The notes: generated by a model not told the origin, from the sequence alone. Positions 4,120-11,781 are shown, counted from the stretch's first letter. The stretch is DNA of 11,781 nt from Bacillota bacterium (GCA_023397245.1 JAEWUH010000066.1:1-11781); one strand, 5' to 3'. Numbers and translations: made by a program.

Positions 4120-6756
4120 CTATTCCTTTTTTGAGGCGTTTCTCTGCACAAGCTTCACAATTTCAACAATCGGAATCACGGAGAAGGCAAGCGCGAGCGC
4201 GGTGATATACTCCGCCGCGGAGATTTCTTCAAACCCGAAGGCAACGGAAAGTGCGGGAATATAGATGACGGCCGACGTTAACAGAAGCGAGCCGACCATT
4301 GCGCCGATCAGGAATAGATTCTGATATTTGATCTTAAAGATGGAACCGCGCTGGGAGCGCATATTGAACGAGTGGAAAATTTCTGCCATAGACATAGTGA
4401 GGAACGCCATTGTCATGCCGTCGGAGCTGGTTGTGATTTCCCATCTGCCGGATTCCATAAAATGACCGATAAAGTAAGCCGCCAGCGTCACCAGCGAAAC
4501 CAGTATTCCCTGATACGCCACATCCGTTCCCAGCCCGCCGGAGAAAATCCCGTCCTTCGGGTCTCTCGGCCTGCGGGACATCAGATTTGCTTCCTGCCGT
4601 TCCATGCCCAGCGCCAGCGCGGGGAAGCAGTCCGTAATCAGGTTGATCCACAAAAGGTGGACCGGCTTTAATATGATAAACCCCAGAAGGGTGGCGGTAA
4701 ACACGGAAATCACTTCGCTCAGATTGGAGGCCAGCAGGAATTGAATCGTCTTGCGGATATTGTCATAAATCCGGCGCCCCTCCTCTACCGCCGACACAAT
4801 GGTTGCAAAATTGTCGTCCGCCAAGACCATATCCGCAACGTTTTTCGTTACGTCGGTTCCGGTGATGCCCATGCCGATACCGATATCCGCATTCTTGATG
4901 GACGGGGCGTCGTTTACGCCGTCTCCGGTCATGGCCGTAACCATTCCCCTGCTTTTCCACGCGTTGACGATGCGCACCTTATGTTCCGGCTGTACTCTGG
5001 CATAAACGGAATACTTCTCAATATCGCGGTTTAATTCTTCGTCGCTCAAATCGTCCAGCTGTGAGCCGGTAACCGCCTGTAAAACGTCCGTGATGATTCC
5101 CAGATCCGAAGCAATCGCCGCGGCGGTGTCTTTATGGTCGCCCGTGATCATGATAACCCGGATGCCTGCCGCTTTGCATTCTTTGACTGCTTCCAGCACC
5201 TCCGGGCGGATGGGGTCAATCATGCCGACCAGACCGAGAAAGGTGAGCTCGTGCTCCAATTTATCCGGTTCAAAGGTATGCGGAATTTTATCCAGCTTTT
5301 TATAAGCCGCACCTAAAACGCGGAGCGCTTTGTCTGCCATGCGCTTGTTTTCGGAAAGCACCTGAGAACGAAGCACGTCTGTAAGAGGAACCGCGTCACC
5401 GTTAAGAAGAATGTGGGTGCACCGTTTCAGGATTTCGTCCGGCGCGCCCTTTGTGTACTGAATATAGCCGTTTTTTGCCGCATGGACGGTCGACATCATT
5501 TTGCGCATGGAATCGAACGGCGCTTCGCCGATGCGGGGCGCTTTTTCGCTCAGCTCGTATTTTTTAAGGGACAGAGAAGCTGCGTAGTTTACCAACGCGT
5601 TTTCCGTGGGTTCGCCGGTCACTTCCCCGTTTCGGTCCAATACGGAATCACTGCACAGCGCCAGAGCAGTCGCCAATAAATTCTCGTTTTCACCGTAATG
5701 CTCCACCACGGTCATTTTGTTCTGGGTAAGCGTGCCGGTTTTATCGGAACAGATGATCTGAGCGCAGCCAAGGGTTTCCACCGCGGTCAGCTTCCGAATT
5801 ACCGCATTGCGCTTTGACATATTTGTTACACCGATGGAAAGCACAATCGTCACAACGGTGGCCAGTCCCTCCGGAATTGCCGCCACAGCAAGACTGACCG
5901 CTACCATAAACGTATTTAAAATCACCTGCCCGCTGAAATTTCCTTCTTTGATCAGGCTGAATGCAAACATGAAAACGCAGATGCCGACCACCAGCCAGGT
6001 CAGAATTTTACTGAGCTGGTTCAGCTTGATTTGCAGCGGCGTCAGGCCCTGGCTGGCGTTCGCGAGCGCGTCCGCAATTTTTCCCATTTCGGTATCCATA
6101 CCGGTTGCGGCCACGACGGCTTTCCCCCGGCCATAAACCACCGTGCTGCCCATGTAGGCCATATTTTTGCGGTCGCCAAGCGGGATTTCCTTTTCATTGT
6201 TCAGCAAAAGCAGTTCCGAAATTTTATTCACCGGAATGGATTCGCCCGTTAAAGCGGCTTCCTCGATCTTCATGCTGGCGCTCTCAATGATTCTGCAGTC
6301 CGCGGGCACCGCGTCGCCGGCTTCCAGAATGACCACGTCTCCTGTTACAAGGTCCTCGCTTTTGACGCTGACCACCGAACCGCCGCGCAGAACCTTTGAT
6401 GTGGCGGCCGCCATTTCCTGCAGGGATTCAATCGCCTTTTCCGCTTTGCTTTCCTGATAAACGCCAAGCACCGCGTTGATCAGCACAACGATCATAATGA
6501 TAAATACGTCCGCATAGGATTCGTTCGCATAAGCAGAGGTGAACGCGGAAATTACCGCAGCAACAATCAGGATCACCGTCATCGGTTCGCCGAGCTGCTG
6601 CAGAAAACGCTTGAGCAGGGAGTCCTTCTTCCCTTCCGCAAGCTTGTTTTTCCCGTTTTCCAGCAGACGGGCCTGCGCCTGTGATTCTGTAAGGCCGTTT
6701 TCACTGCTTTTTACCTGCTGAAAAACCGTATCCTTACTCTCCAAATAAAATTTCAT
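4120..6756 (-). CDS. P2A-type cation-transporting ATPase, probable Mn2+ (Mn2+/Ca2+) exporter
   Basis: This 878-residue P-type ATPase of the SERCA/PMR1 (P2A) class has the N-terminal cation ATPase domain, ten expected membrane segments, phosphorylation site D338 in DKTGTLTQ, the KGAPDEIL nucleotide-binding motif, TGDHKDT, and TGDGVNDAP. Transport-site residues match the Ca2+ pump: E296 in IPEGL (TM4), N678 and E681 in SNLSEV (TM5), and N705, T708 and D709 in NLITD (TM6). These are the site II ligands that PMR1-type pumps use for Ca2+ or Mn2+. The Mn2+-type riboswitch in the leader makes Mn2+ export from the cytoplasm the most likely job, though Ca2+ cannot be excluded. ATG 6756 is chosen because AAAGGA lies 8 nt upstream. 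A longer in-frame ATG at 6813 falls inside the leader terminator hairpin and has no ribosome binding site. Confidence 0.93.
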   Translation of the reverse strand: MKFYLESKDTVFQQVKSSENGLTESQAQARLLENGKNKLAEGKKDSLLKRFLQQLGEPMTVILIVAAVISAFTSAYANESYADVFIIMIVVLINAVLGVYQESKAEKAIESLQEMAAATSKVLRGGSVVSVKSEDLVTGDVVILEAGDAVPADCRIIESASMKIEEAALTGESIPVNKISELLLLNNEKEIPLGDRKNMAYMGSTVVYGRGKAVVAATGMDTEMGKIADALANASQGLTPLQIKLNQLSKILTWLVVGICVFMFAFSLIKEGNFSGQVILNTFMVAVSLAVAAIPEGLATVVTIVLSIGVTNMSKRNAVIRKLTAVETLGCAQIICSDKTGTLTQNKMTVVEHYGENENLLATALALCSDSVLDRNGEVTGEPTENALVNYAASLSLKKYELSEKAPRIGEAPFDSMRKMMSTVHAAKNGYIQYTKGAPDEILKRCTHILLNGDAVPLTDVLRSQVLSENKRMADKALRVLGAAYKKLDKIPHTFEPDKLEHELTFLGLVGMIDPIRPEVLEAVKECKAAGIRVIMITGDHKDTAAAIASDLGIITDVLQAVTGSQLDDLSDEELNRDIEKYSVYARVQPEHKVRIVNAWKSRGMVTAMTGDGVNDAPSIKNADIGIGMGITGTDVTKNVADMVLADDNFATIVSAVEEGRRIYDNIRKTIQFLLASNLSEVISVFTATLLGFIILKPVHLLWINLITDCFPALALGMERQEANLMSRRPRDPKDGIFSGGLGTDVAYQGILVSLVTLAAYFIGHFMESGRWEITTSSDGMTMAFLTMSMAEIFHSFNMRSQRGSIFKIKYQNLFLIGAMVGSLLLTSAVIYIPALSVAFGFEEISAAEYITALALAFSVIPIVEIVKLVQRNASKKE

Positions 6757-6793
6757 TCCTGTTGTCCTTTCTTTGAACCTAAATATTAGTATA

Positions 6794-6841
6794 TAAAAAA
6801 ATAAAAGACTCATGCATAGCTAATTCAGCTATGCATGAGTC
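6794..6841 (-). terminator. Leader terminator (expression platform) of the cation ATPase
   Basis: On the - strand a perfect 15-bp stem (plus-strand arms 6807-6821 and 6827-6841) with a 5-nt loop is followed by TTTTATTTTTTT. This is a strong intrinsic terminator inside the leader, about 40 nt before the ATPase ribosome binding site. Its 5' arm contains CTCATGC, which can instead pair with GCTTGAG at the start of the aptamer. Terminator and closed aptamer therefore exclude each other, which fits premature termination unless ligand is bound. Confidence 0.9.
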
Positions 6842-6930
6842 TCGTTCACTAAGACAAGCCAGACCTTTAAGGCCATGTATGTTGACTTGGCACATACGCA
6901 GCAGCGTATGTAAACTACTCCCTCAAGCGC
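6833..6930 (-). ncRNA. yybP-ykoY family (manganese) riboswitch aptamer
   Basis: On the - strand the leader reads GCTTGAGGGAGTAG at the 5' end. Next come a TACATACGC/GCGTATGT hairpin, AAGTCAACATACATGG, a GGCC/GGTC element, and a 3' side ending CTTAGTGAACGAGACTC. GGGAGTAG near the 5' end, the internal GTCAACAT and the closing 3' strand are the hallmarks I recognise for yybP-ykoY RNAs, which bind Mn2+. The outer stem pairs GCTTGAG (plus 6922-6928) with CTCATGC (plus 6833-6839) with one mismatch, and GTTTAC with GTGAAC inside it. Transcription from the promoter just upstream would begin at the first base or two of the motif. The identification is from memory of the consensus, not a covariance search. 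Confidence 0.87.
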
Positions 6931-6934
6931 TTCT

Positions 6935-6963
6935 ATTTTATCAGTTGATATCTTAATTGTCAA
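6935..6963 (-). promoter_or_regulatory. Sigma-A promoter of the riboswitch-ATPase unit
   Basis: On the - strand TTGACA (6958-6963) and TAAAAT (6935-6940) are separated by exactly 17 bp, close to the sigma-A ideal. The predicted start point is near 6928, at the 5' end of the aptamer. This places almost no extra RNA ahead of the riboswitch and supports both calls. Confidence 0.85.
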
Positions 6964-6983
6964 TTACTATTTTAAGGCTTATA

Positions 6984-7017
6984 TGCGTCCGGGGAATTGA
7001 CCGGAACGGCATCCGTT
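6984..7017. other. Imperfect hairpins between the kinase stop and the riboswitch promoter
   Basis: On the - strand TGCCGTTCCGG (plus 7001-7011) can pair imperfectly with CCGGACGCA (plus 6984-6992) directly after the sensor kinase stop, but no good T-tract follows. On the + strand AACGG-CAT-CCGTT (7005-7017) is followed by T residues, but its stem is only 5 bp. Neither is a convincing terminator, so some readthrough from the copper operon into the riboswitch leader is possible. Confidence 0.3.
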
Positions 7018-7019
7018 TT

Positions 7020-8438
7020 TTATGATATTGTATTCTCAGGCTGTCGCAGCGGCAGCAGGACTTCAAACGCGGTGCCTTTGCCGGGTTCGCTGTGAACCGT
7101 TATTTCCCCGTGATGCAGTTCAACGATGGCCTTGACGATCGTAAGACCGATGCCCGCCCCGCCGGAGCGGCTGCTTCTTGATAAGTCGGTTCGGTAAAAG
7201 CGCTCGAAAATATAGGGCAGGTCTTCCGCCGCAATTCCCGTGCCGGTATCCTCCACCCGGATGCGCGCATGTCCGTCTTCCCTTGAAAGCCCGATTTGAA
7301 CGCGGCCGCCGTCCGGCGTGTACTTGACGGCGTTGGAAAGCAGGTTGACAAACACTCGGCTGATTTTGTCGGAATCCGCCTGAACCGTAACCGACGGGCC
7401 TGTGACTGCAACCGCAATCCGTTTTTTCAGGGCCTCTGCCTGAAAGCTGGCGACCGTCTTTTCCGCAAGCTCTTTTAAATCGGTATCGGAAAGGTTCAGG
7501 GAGGAATTCTGGTCTTCCAACTGAGCCAGACGCTCCAGATCGGAAACAAGCCGGCTTAAACGAAGTATCTCTTCCAGGCAGCTTTCAAAGCGTTCTTTAT
7601 CCGGTTCCCATACGCCGTCGATCAGCGCCTCCATATTTCCCTGCAGGGCAGCCAGAGGAGTGCGCAGCTCATGGGCGATATCGGTGGTAAGGCGTTTTCG
7701 CAGCGTCTCCTGATTCTGCAGCTCGTCGGACAGCCGGTTGATGGACGCCGTAAGCCGGTTCAGCTCTTTGGTGCCGGAATCTGTGGGTATCTTTTCTTTA
7801 TAATTTCCTTTCGCGATGTTCTCCGCCGCGCCAATGGCCTGCGCGATGGGGCTGCTGATACGGCCTGCCATATAAAAGCCGAGCAGTACGGCAAGAAAAA
7901 GGGAACAGATTCCTATGATCACCAGCACCTGATTCAGAGTATTAATAAACTCGGCGTCGCTGGAGCTGTAGTAAAACGGGCCGTAGTAGCCGATTTGCGC
8001 CGTCCCGATTTTTGTTGTTCCGGAATACAGCGTATAGGTCCTTTCTTCATACTGTCCCTTGAAATTCGGGGAACGGCTCTGCATTTCCTCCGCCATATTT
8101 TTCAGCATCTGCTGGCAGAATCCGCCGTTGTGCACCATTGCGTTCCACAGCACCGTGCCGGAAAGGTCGCTGACTTTTACGATCACGCCGCGTTCCAGCG
8201 CGCTGACCCCTACGGTTTCCAGCGCCTGTTCCCTGCTTATTTCCGAATGGCTCTGGATCATCTGCTGCGAAATCTGGCTCACGATTTCCCGGTTCTTCGT
8301 CTCCTGCTGCCGCATCATATACTGCTCAAACTGGCTGCGCAGAAGCAGGTTGGAAATCAGACTGACGGACGCGACCAGCAGCAGCGCCAGCACCGCGTAT
8401 GACATGGAAAGCTTGTATTTTAACGAAAATTTCTTCAT
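7020..8438 (-). CDS. Sensor histidine kinase of the copA operon
   Basis: This 472-residue kinase is complete. It has TM1 (about 12-34), an extracytoplasmic domain (35-169), TM2 (170-192), a HAMP linker (about 193-245), a HisKA domain with phosphoacceptor H256 in AHELRTPLA, and a HATPase with N369 in the N-box, D397-T-G-T-G, GAGIGLTIV and the terminal GKGTAFEVLLPL strand. The extracytoplasmic domain holds a Met/His/Cys-rich segment, M101, H103, C108, M111, M115 and M119, which could bind Cu+ or another soft metal. Its operon with a Cu+ ATPase suggests it senses copper or the resulting envelope stress. That is inference, since BaeS-like kinases with similar sensor domains have various partners. 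The start is ATG 8438, 32 nt after the response regulator stop, with a G-rich stretch as the likely ribosome binding site. Confidence 0.94.
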   Translation of the reverse strand: MKKFSLKYKLSMSYAVLALLLVASVSLISNLLLRSQFEQYMMRQQETKNREIVSQISQQMIQSHSEISREQALETVGVSALERGVIVKVSDLSGTVLWNAMVHNGGFCQQMLKNMAEEMQSRSPNFKGQYEERTYTLYSGTTKIGTAQIGYYGPFYYSSSDAEFINTLNQVLVIIGICSLFLAVLLGFYMAGRISSPIAQAIGAAENIAKGNYKEKIPTDSGTKELNRLTASINRLSDELQNQETLRKRLTTDIAHELRTPLAALQGNMEALIDGVWEPDKERFESCLEEILRLSRLVSDLERLAQLEDQNSSLNLSDTDLKELAEKTVASFQAEALKKRIAVAVTGPSVTVQADSDKISRVFVNLLSNAVKYTPDGGRVQIGLSREDGHARIRVEDTGTGIAAEDLPYIFERFYRTDLSRSSRSGGAGIGLTIVKAIVELHHGEITVHSEPGKGTAFEVLLPLRQPENTIS

Positions 8439-8470
8439 GACCGATCCCCCGCCGCCCGTATTTCAGTATT

Positions 8471-9169
8471 TTACATTCTGCCGCCAAAAGAGTAACCCAC
8501 GCCGTGCACCGTGAGAATATACTTCGGATTTTTTGAATCGTCTTCTATTTTTTGCCGGATATTTTTGATATGCGTATCAATCACGCGGTCATAGCCGTCA
8601 AAGGAGTCGCCGAGCGCGTGCGTAATGAGTTCATCTCTGGAAAAAGCCCTTGTGGGGAAGCTTGCCATCGTAAACAGGATGCTGTATTCGTTCGGCGTAA
8701 GGGAAACCGGCTCCCCGTCCTTACGCACCTCGTGCCGCTCGCTGTCAATGACCAGCCGGCCGGCGTCAAAAGTCAGCTCTCTGGAAAGCGGAACCACCTC
8801 GCTGGAGGCGCGGCGCAGAACTGCTTCGATCTTCGCCATCAGCAGCCGCGGGCTGAACGGTTTTGTGATGTAATCATCCGCGCCGATATTGAGCCCTTTG
8901 AGCATATCCTCCTCGGCTGTTTTGGCGGTCAGCATGATTACCGGCACTCTGGATCTGGCGCGGATTTCACGGCAGACATGCTCCCCGGATAATCCGGGGA
9001 GCATGAGGTCGAGCACCACAAGGGCCGGGCGGCTGCGGTCAAACAGGTCTAGGGCCTCGCGCCCGTCATAGGCGCAGACGGCCCTGTACCCGCTTTTTTC
9101 CAGATAGGATTTGACCACTTCCGTTATTTTCGGTTCGTCATCCACCACAAGGATGGTTTTATCTGTCAT
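8471..9169 (-). CDS. OmpR/PhoB-family response regulator of the copA operon
   Basis: This 232-residue protein has a receiver domain (about 4-118) with D10-D11, phosphoacceptor D54 in VVLDLMLPGLSG, T81 and K103 in TKPFSPRLL. A winged-helix domain follows (about 130-230) with SLTPNEYSILF, R-V-I-D-T-H-I-K-N-I-R-x-K and V-H-G-V-G-Y-S-F. It is the partner of the sensor kinase immediately downstream. Its gene begins 35 nt after the lipoprotein stop with no terminator between, so it is read from the copA side. The likely target is the operon's own promoter, which is outside the window. GGTGA lies 7 nt before the ATG at 9169. It is clearly a different paralogue from the regulator at 1651, so two independent signal pathways are encoded here. 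Confidence 0.94.
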   Translation of the reverse strand: MTDKTILVVDDEPKITEVVKSYLEKSGYRAVCAYDGREALDLFDRSRPALVVLDLMLPGLSGEHVCREIRARSRVPVIMLTAKTAEEDMLKGLNIGADDYITKPFSPRLLMAKIEAVLRRASSEVVPLSRELTFDAGRLVIDSERHEVRKDGEPVSLTPNEYSILFTMASFPTRAFSRDELITHALGDSFDGYDRVIDTHIKNIRQKIEDDSKNPKYILTVHGVGYSFGGRM

Positions 9170-9204
9170 TCGTTTTCACCGCTCTTAATTATGATACCTT
9201 TATT

Positions 9205-9849
9205 TTACTTCAAATTGTACGGTTTTAAAAGCAAATCCACATCTTTTCCGGATTCATCCTGCATGGTTTTGAATGTCCAGCCTTCCACCTTCTGAACGTC
9301 CACGCCAAGATCGCGGAGCGGCTTTGCCGCAATGGCGAATACGATGTCCTTATCGTTCTTCGTATAATCCTTGGCAAATTCAAACTTGCCGCCGTTCAGC
9401 ACGATGCCATAATGGTCCAGCGCCTGATGGTAGGTAAGCGCTTTCCGGTCGGCGGTCACGCTTTCAAACAGCGCCTGCTCGGGCGTGTCTTTTTTCCCGG
9501 TTCCCTTGCCGAAATCCGTTATAAGGTACAGGTTCGTTCCGTCCGCCTTATAGCCCTTGCCAAGCTTTGTCACATCCAGTCCGGCGTTAATAAACGGCTG
9601 AACCGGTGTGGAAAGCACGATATCCTCTTCCGACTGGGAATAATCGCGGCTGACCGTTAAGAAAGTCTTTCCGTCAACCGTAAGAATATAATCGTTGTTT
9701 TTGCCCTCCGTCACAAGGGACGGAGCGGCTTTCAATATCTCTGAAAACGACTGCTTGCTGTATTTCTGAACAACATCGGTTGAGGCACACCCCGCAAAAA
9801 GCACGGCGGCAGCAGCAACGGCGGCAAACGCTGTCAATATTTTTTTCAT
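9205..9849 (-). CDS. Lipoprotein of unknown family with a tandem-duplicated domain, in the copA operon
   Basis: I do not recognise a named family. The 214-residue protein begins with MKK, a hydrophobic Ala-rich segment and the lipobox L-F-A-G-C (Cys21), so it should be a lipoprotein on the outer face of the membrane. The mature part contains two related units. Residues about 54-112 and 147-211 share Y-x-L/V-x-x-x-G-K-F/T, then D-Y-x-x-x-x-x-D-I-V, then P-L/V-x-x-x-G-x-D-V-x-K, and end in a strand-rich segment with L-Y-L-I or D-L-L-L. No Met, His or Cys cluster suggests direct copper binding: His is sparse and the only Cys is the lipidated one. ATG 9849 overlaps the copA stop as TGATG and has AGGAG 8 nt upstream. 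An in-frame GTG one codon earlier is less likely. Coupling to copA suggests a role in metal or envelope stress. Confidence 0.85.
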   Translation of the reverse strand: MKKILTAFAAVAAAAVLFAGCASTDVVQKYSKQSFSEILKAAPSLVTEGKNNDYILTVDGKTFLTVSRDYSQSEEDIVLSTPVQPFINAGLDVTKLGKGYKADGTNLYLITDFGKGTGKKDTPEQALFESVTADRKALTYHQALDHYGIVLNGGKFEFAKDYTKNDKDIVFAIAAKPLRDLGVDVQKVEGWTFKTMQDESGKDVDLLLKPYNLK

Positions 9850-11781
9850 CACTTCTTCTCCTTTGCTGATTTCACTTTAAAATATCTTAAACGCAGCGCG
9901 TTGGATACAACCGAAACGGAGCTGAGCGCCATGGCCGCGCCCGCGAAGATCGGGTTCAGCAGAGGCCCGCCGAACAGGTAGAACACGCCTGCCGCAAGCG
10001 GGATGCCCGCAAGGTTGTAAATGAACGCCCAGAAAAGATTCTGCCGGATATTCCGGATAACGGCGCGGCTGAGTCCGATCGCCGCGGGCACCTCGTTCAG
10101 GTCGCCGCGCATCAGGACGATATCCGCGGATTCCACCGCCACGTCCGTGCCGGTGCCGATTGCCATACCGACATCCGCCTGAACCAGCGCGGGCGCGTCG
10201 TTGATGCCGTCGCCGACCATGGCCACCTTTCTGCCGCTCTGCTGGAGCTTCTGCACCTCGCCCGCCTTGTCCTGCGGCAATACGTCGGAAAGCACGCGGT
10301 CAATGCCGACTTCCTTCGCAATGGAGGCCGCCGTCCCGGCGTTATCCCCGGTAATCATGACGACTTCAATGCCGTAATTTCTGAGCTTTTTAATTGCCTC
10401 GCGGCTGGTGGGCTTTACCGTGTCGGCGGCGGCCATTAATCCGGCAAGCGTTCCGTCCACGGAAAGATACATCAGCGTGCGGCCGCCCGCGGAAAGGTCC
10501 TTTGTATCCTGTTCCGCGCGGGATACGTCAATTCCGTTTTCCTTCATGAGTTTGACGCTGCCTGCCAAAACGCGTTTTCCGCCGACCGCCGCGTCGATTC
10601 CCCTGCCGGGAACCGCTTTGAACTGCTCCGGCTCACGCAGGGAAATCCCGCGCTTTTCGGCTCCTTCCACGATGGCGCGCGCAATAGGATGCTCCGAACC
10701 GCGTTCGGCGGAAGCGCCGAGAGCCAAAATCTCATTTTCCGTAAGATTGGAATATACTTTCACGTCGGTCAGCTCCGGCTTCCCTTCGGTAATCGTGCCG
10801 GTCTTGTCCAGAACGACCGTATCGATTTTATGCGCCGTTTCCAGCGCTTCTCCGCCCTTGATCAGGATACCGAGCTCCGCACCCTTGCCGGTGCCCACCA
10901 TGATTGCGGTCGGGGTCGCAAGGCCCAGCGCGCACGGGCAGGCGATGACCAGCACGGAAACAAAGCTTGTGAGTACAAAGTTGAATTCCTTGCCCGCCAA
11001 TGCCCATCCGATTGCCGTAATAACCGCGATGCCGATGACTACCGGCACAAAATAGCCGGATACGATATCCGCAAGCTTGGCAATCGGCGCTTTTTTGCTC
11101 TGCGCGTCTTCCACCAGACGGATAATCTTGGAAAGGGCGGTGTCCGCGCCGGTTTTTGTAACCCGAAAACGAATAAGTCCCTCGCCGTTGATACTGCCGC
11201 CCGTGACCGTAGAATCCGGCTGTTTTTCCACGGGCAGGCTTTCGCCGGTCAGCATAGATTCGTCCACGGAAGAAATTCCCTCCGTAACAATGCCGTCCAC
11301 CGGGATGGATGAGCCCGGGCGAACTAAAACGATATCGCCGACCTCGACTTCTTCCACCGGCACTTCCGCTTCCGCGCCGTCTCGAATCACCGTCGCGGTC
11401 TTGGGCGCAAGGTTCATCAGCTTTTTAATAGCCTCCGAGGTCTTGCCCTTGCTGACCGCTTCCAGATATTTTCCGAGCATCACCAGCGTAATGACAACGG
11501 TGGCGGATTCAAAGTAAAGCGACGTCGCGTAGGAAAAATCGCCGTAATAAATCATGACCATGGCGAACGTACTGTACAGGAACGCGGCCCCCGTGCCGAT
11601 GGCGACGAGCGTGTCCATATTCGGCGCGCCTTTCAGCAGCGATTTAAAACCGATGCGGAAGAAATAGTCACCCGCCACGATAACGGGAACGGTCAGAAGA
11701 AACTGCACCAGCGCAAACACAAGCGGGAAGCTGTGGGAACCCATAAATTCCGGGAGTGGCAGCCCCAGCTGCGGAATCATA
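9849..11781 (-). CDS. copA: Cu+-exporting P1B-type ATPase CopA (5' end outside window)
   Basis: About 643 C-terminal residues are present. The gene runs off the right edge, so the N-terminal metal-binding (HMA) domain or domains and the first membrane helices are not seen. The visible ATG at 11778-11780 lies within the conserved region ahead of L-G-L-P-L-P and is not the start. Seen in order are the [12 protein letters not shown] membrane segment, the actuator TGES motif, the transport motif A-C-P-C-A-L in TM6, the phosphorylation motif [11 protein letters not shown] (Asp codon at 10806-10808), S-E-H-P-I-A in the nucleotide-binding domain, [15 protein letters not shown], and the two final helices with Y-N and M-x-x-S-S. 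The CPC, YN and MxxSS set is the P1B-1 signature for Cu+ (or Ag+). It exports Cu+ from the cytoplasm. The TGA stop overlaps the start of the lipoprotein gene. Confidence 0.95.
   Translation of the reverse strand, partial: MIPQLGLPLPEFMGSHSFPLVFALVQFLLTVPVIVAGDYFFRIGFKSLLKGAPNMDTLVAIGTGAAFLYSTFAMVMIYYGDFSYATSLYFESATVVITLVMLGKYLEAVSKGKTSEAIKKLMNLAPKTATVIRDGAEAEVPVEEVEVGDIVLVRPGSSIPVDGIVTEGISSVDESMLTGESLPVEKQPDSTVTGGSINGEGLIRFRVTKTGADTALSKIIRLVEDAQSKKAPIAKLADIVSGYFVPVVIGIAVITAIGWALAGKEFNFVLTSFVSVLVIACPCALGLATPTAIMVGTGKGAELGILIKGGEALETAHKIDTVVLDKTGTITEGKPELTDVKVYSNLTENEILALGASAERGSEHPIARAIVEGAEKRGISLREPEQFKAVPGRGIDAAVGGKRVLAGSVKLMKENGIDVSRAEQDTKDLSAGGRTLMYLSVDGTLAGLMAAADTVKPTSREAIKKLRNYGIEVVMITGDNAGTAASIAKEVGIDRVLSDVLPQDKAGEVQKLQQSGRKVAMVGDGINDAPALVQADVGMAIGTGTDVAVESADIVLMRGDLNEVPAAIGLSRAVIRNIRQNLFWAFIYNLAGIPLAAGVFYLFGGPLLNPIFAGAAMALSSVSVVSNALRLRYFKVKSAKEKK

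Noticed and set aside
7671..8402. Long + strand open frame (243 codons) opposite the copA-linked kinase
   Set aside because: It lies fully antisense to a kinase with all family motifs, its translation resembles no family, and it has no ribosome binding site or promoter that I can support.
10408..11055. Long + strand open frame (215 codons) opposite copA
   Set aside because: It is antisense to the catalytic core of a well-conserved P1B ATPase. The open frame is a by-product of GC-rich codon use.
1..11781. Mobile element, prophage, CRISPR array or attachment site
   Set aside because: No transposase, integrase, terminal inverted repeats, regularly spaced repeats or tRNA gene was seen. Gene content and operon structure look like ordinary chromosome.

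Overview
The window looks like chromosomal DNA of an anaerobic, low-to-mid GC Firmicute of the class Clostridia, probably Oscillospirales. The class is suggested by a Clostridia-type Crp/Fnr regulator, a small Fe-S ferredoxin, a YckD-like (DUF2680) secreted protein and AGGAGG-type ribosome binding sites. The order is inferred only from general resemblance. I see no transposase, integrase, CRISPR array, rRNA or tRNA. Most of the window is genes for metal and envelope homeostasis and redox, with two separate OmpR-type two-component systems and two P-type ATPases.

Left part, positions 1-4100. A Crp/Fnr regulator gene reads rightward, with a 16-bp perfect-arm palindrome in its leader. A 282-bp gap follows, holding two stem-loops and a possible short transcript. 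Next is a leftward gene for a small secreted DUF2680 protein with a Gly/Cys-rich tail. Divergent from it is a response regulator/sensor kinase pair whose stop and start codons abut. The kinase reading frame is cut by an in-frame TAG just before its last beta strand, although the downstream codons still encode the expected family ending. A 61-residue ferredoxin with seven cysteines follows. A strong hairpin between convergent genes closes this part.

Middle, positions 4120-6963. A leftward P2A-type (SERCA/PMR1-like) cation ATPase lies behind a consensus promoter. Its leader matches the yybP-ykoY manganese riboswitch and carries an intrinsic terminator. An aptamer stem and the terminator stem share the same bases, so this looks like a transcriptional ON switch. 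Together these point to a Mn2+ (or Mn2+/Ca2+) exporter switched on by excess Mn2+.

Right part, positions 7020-11781. Four closely spaced leftward genes look like one operon: a copA-type Cu+ ATPase (its 5' end outside the window), a lipoprotein of unknown family built from a tandem-duplicated domain, an OmpR-type response regulator and a sensor kinase. The arrangement suggests copper efflux with its own sensing system. The kinase's extracytoplasmic domain carries a Met/His/Cys cluster that could bind metal. The duplicated lipoprotein is the least described gene here. Only an imperfect hairpin separates this operon from the downstream Mn2+-riboswitch unit on the same strand.
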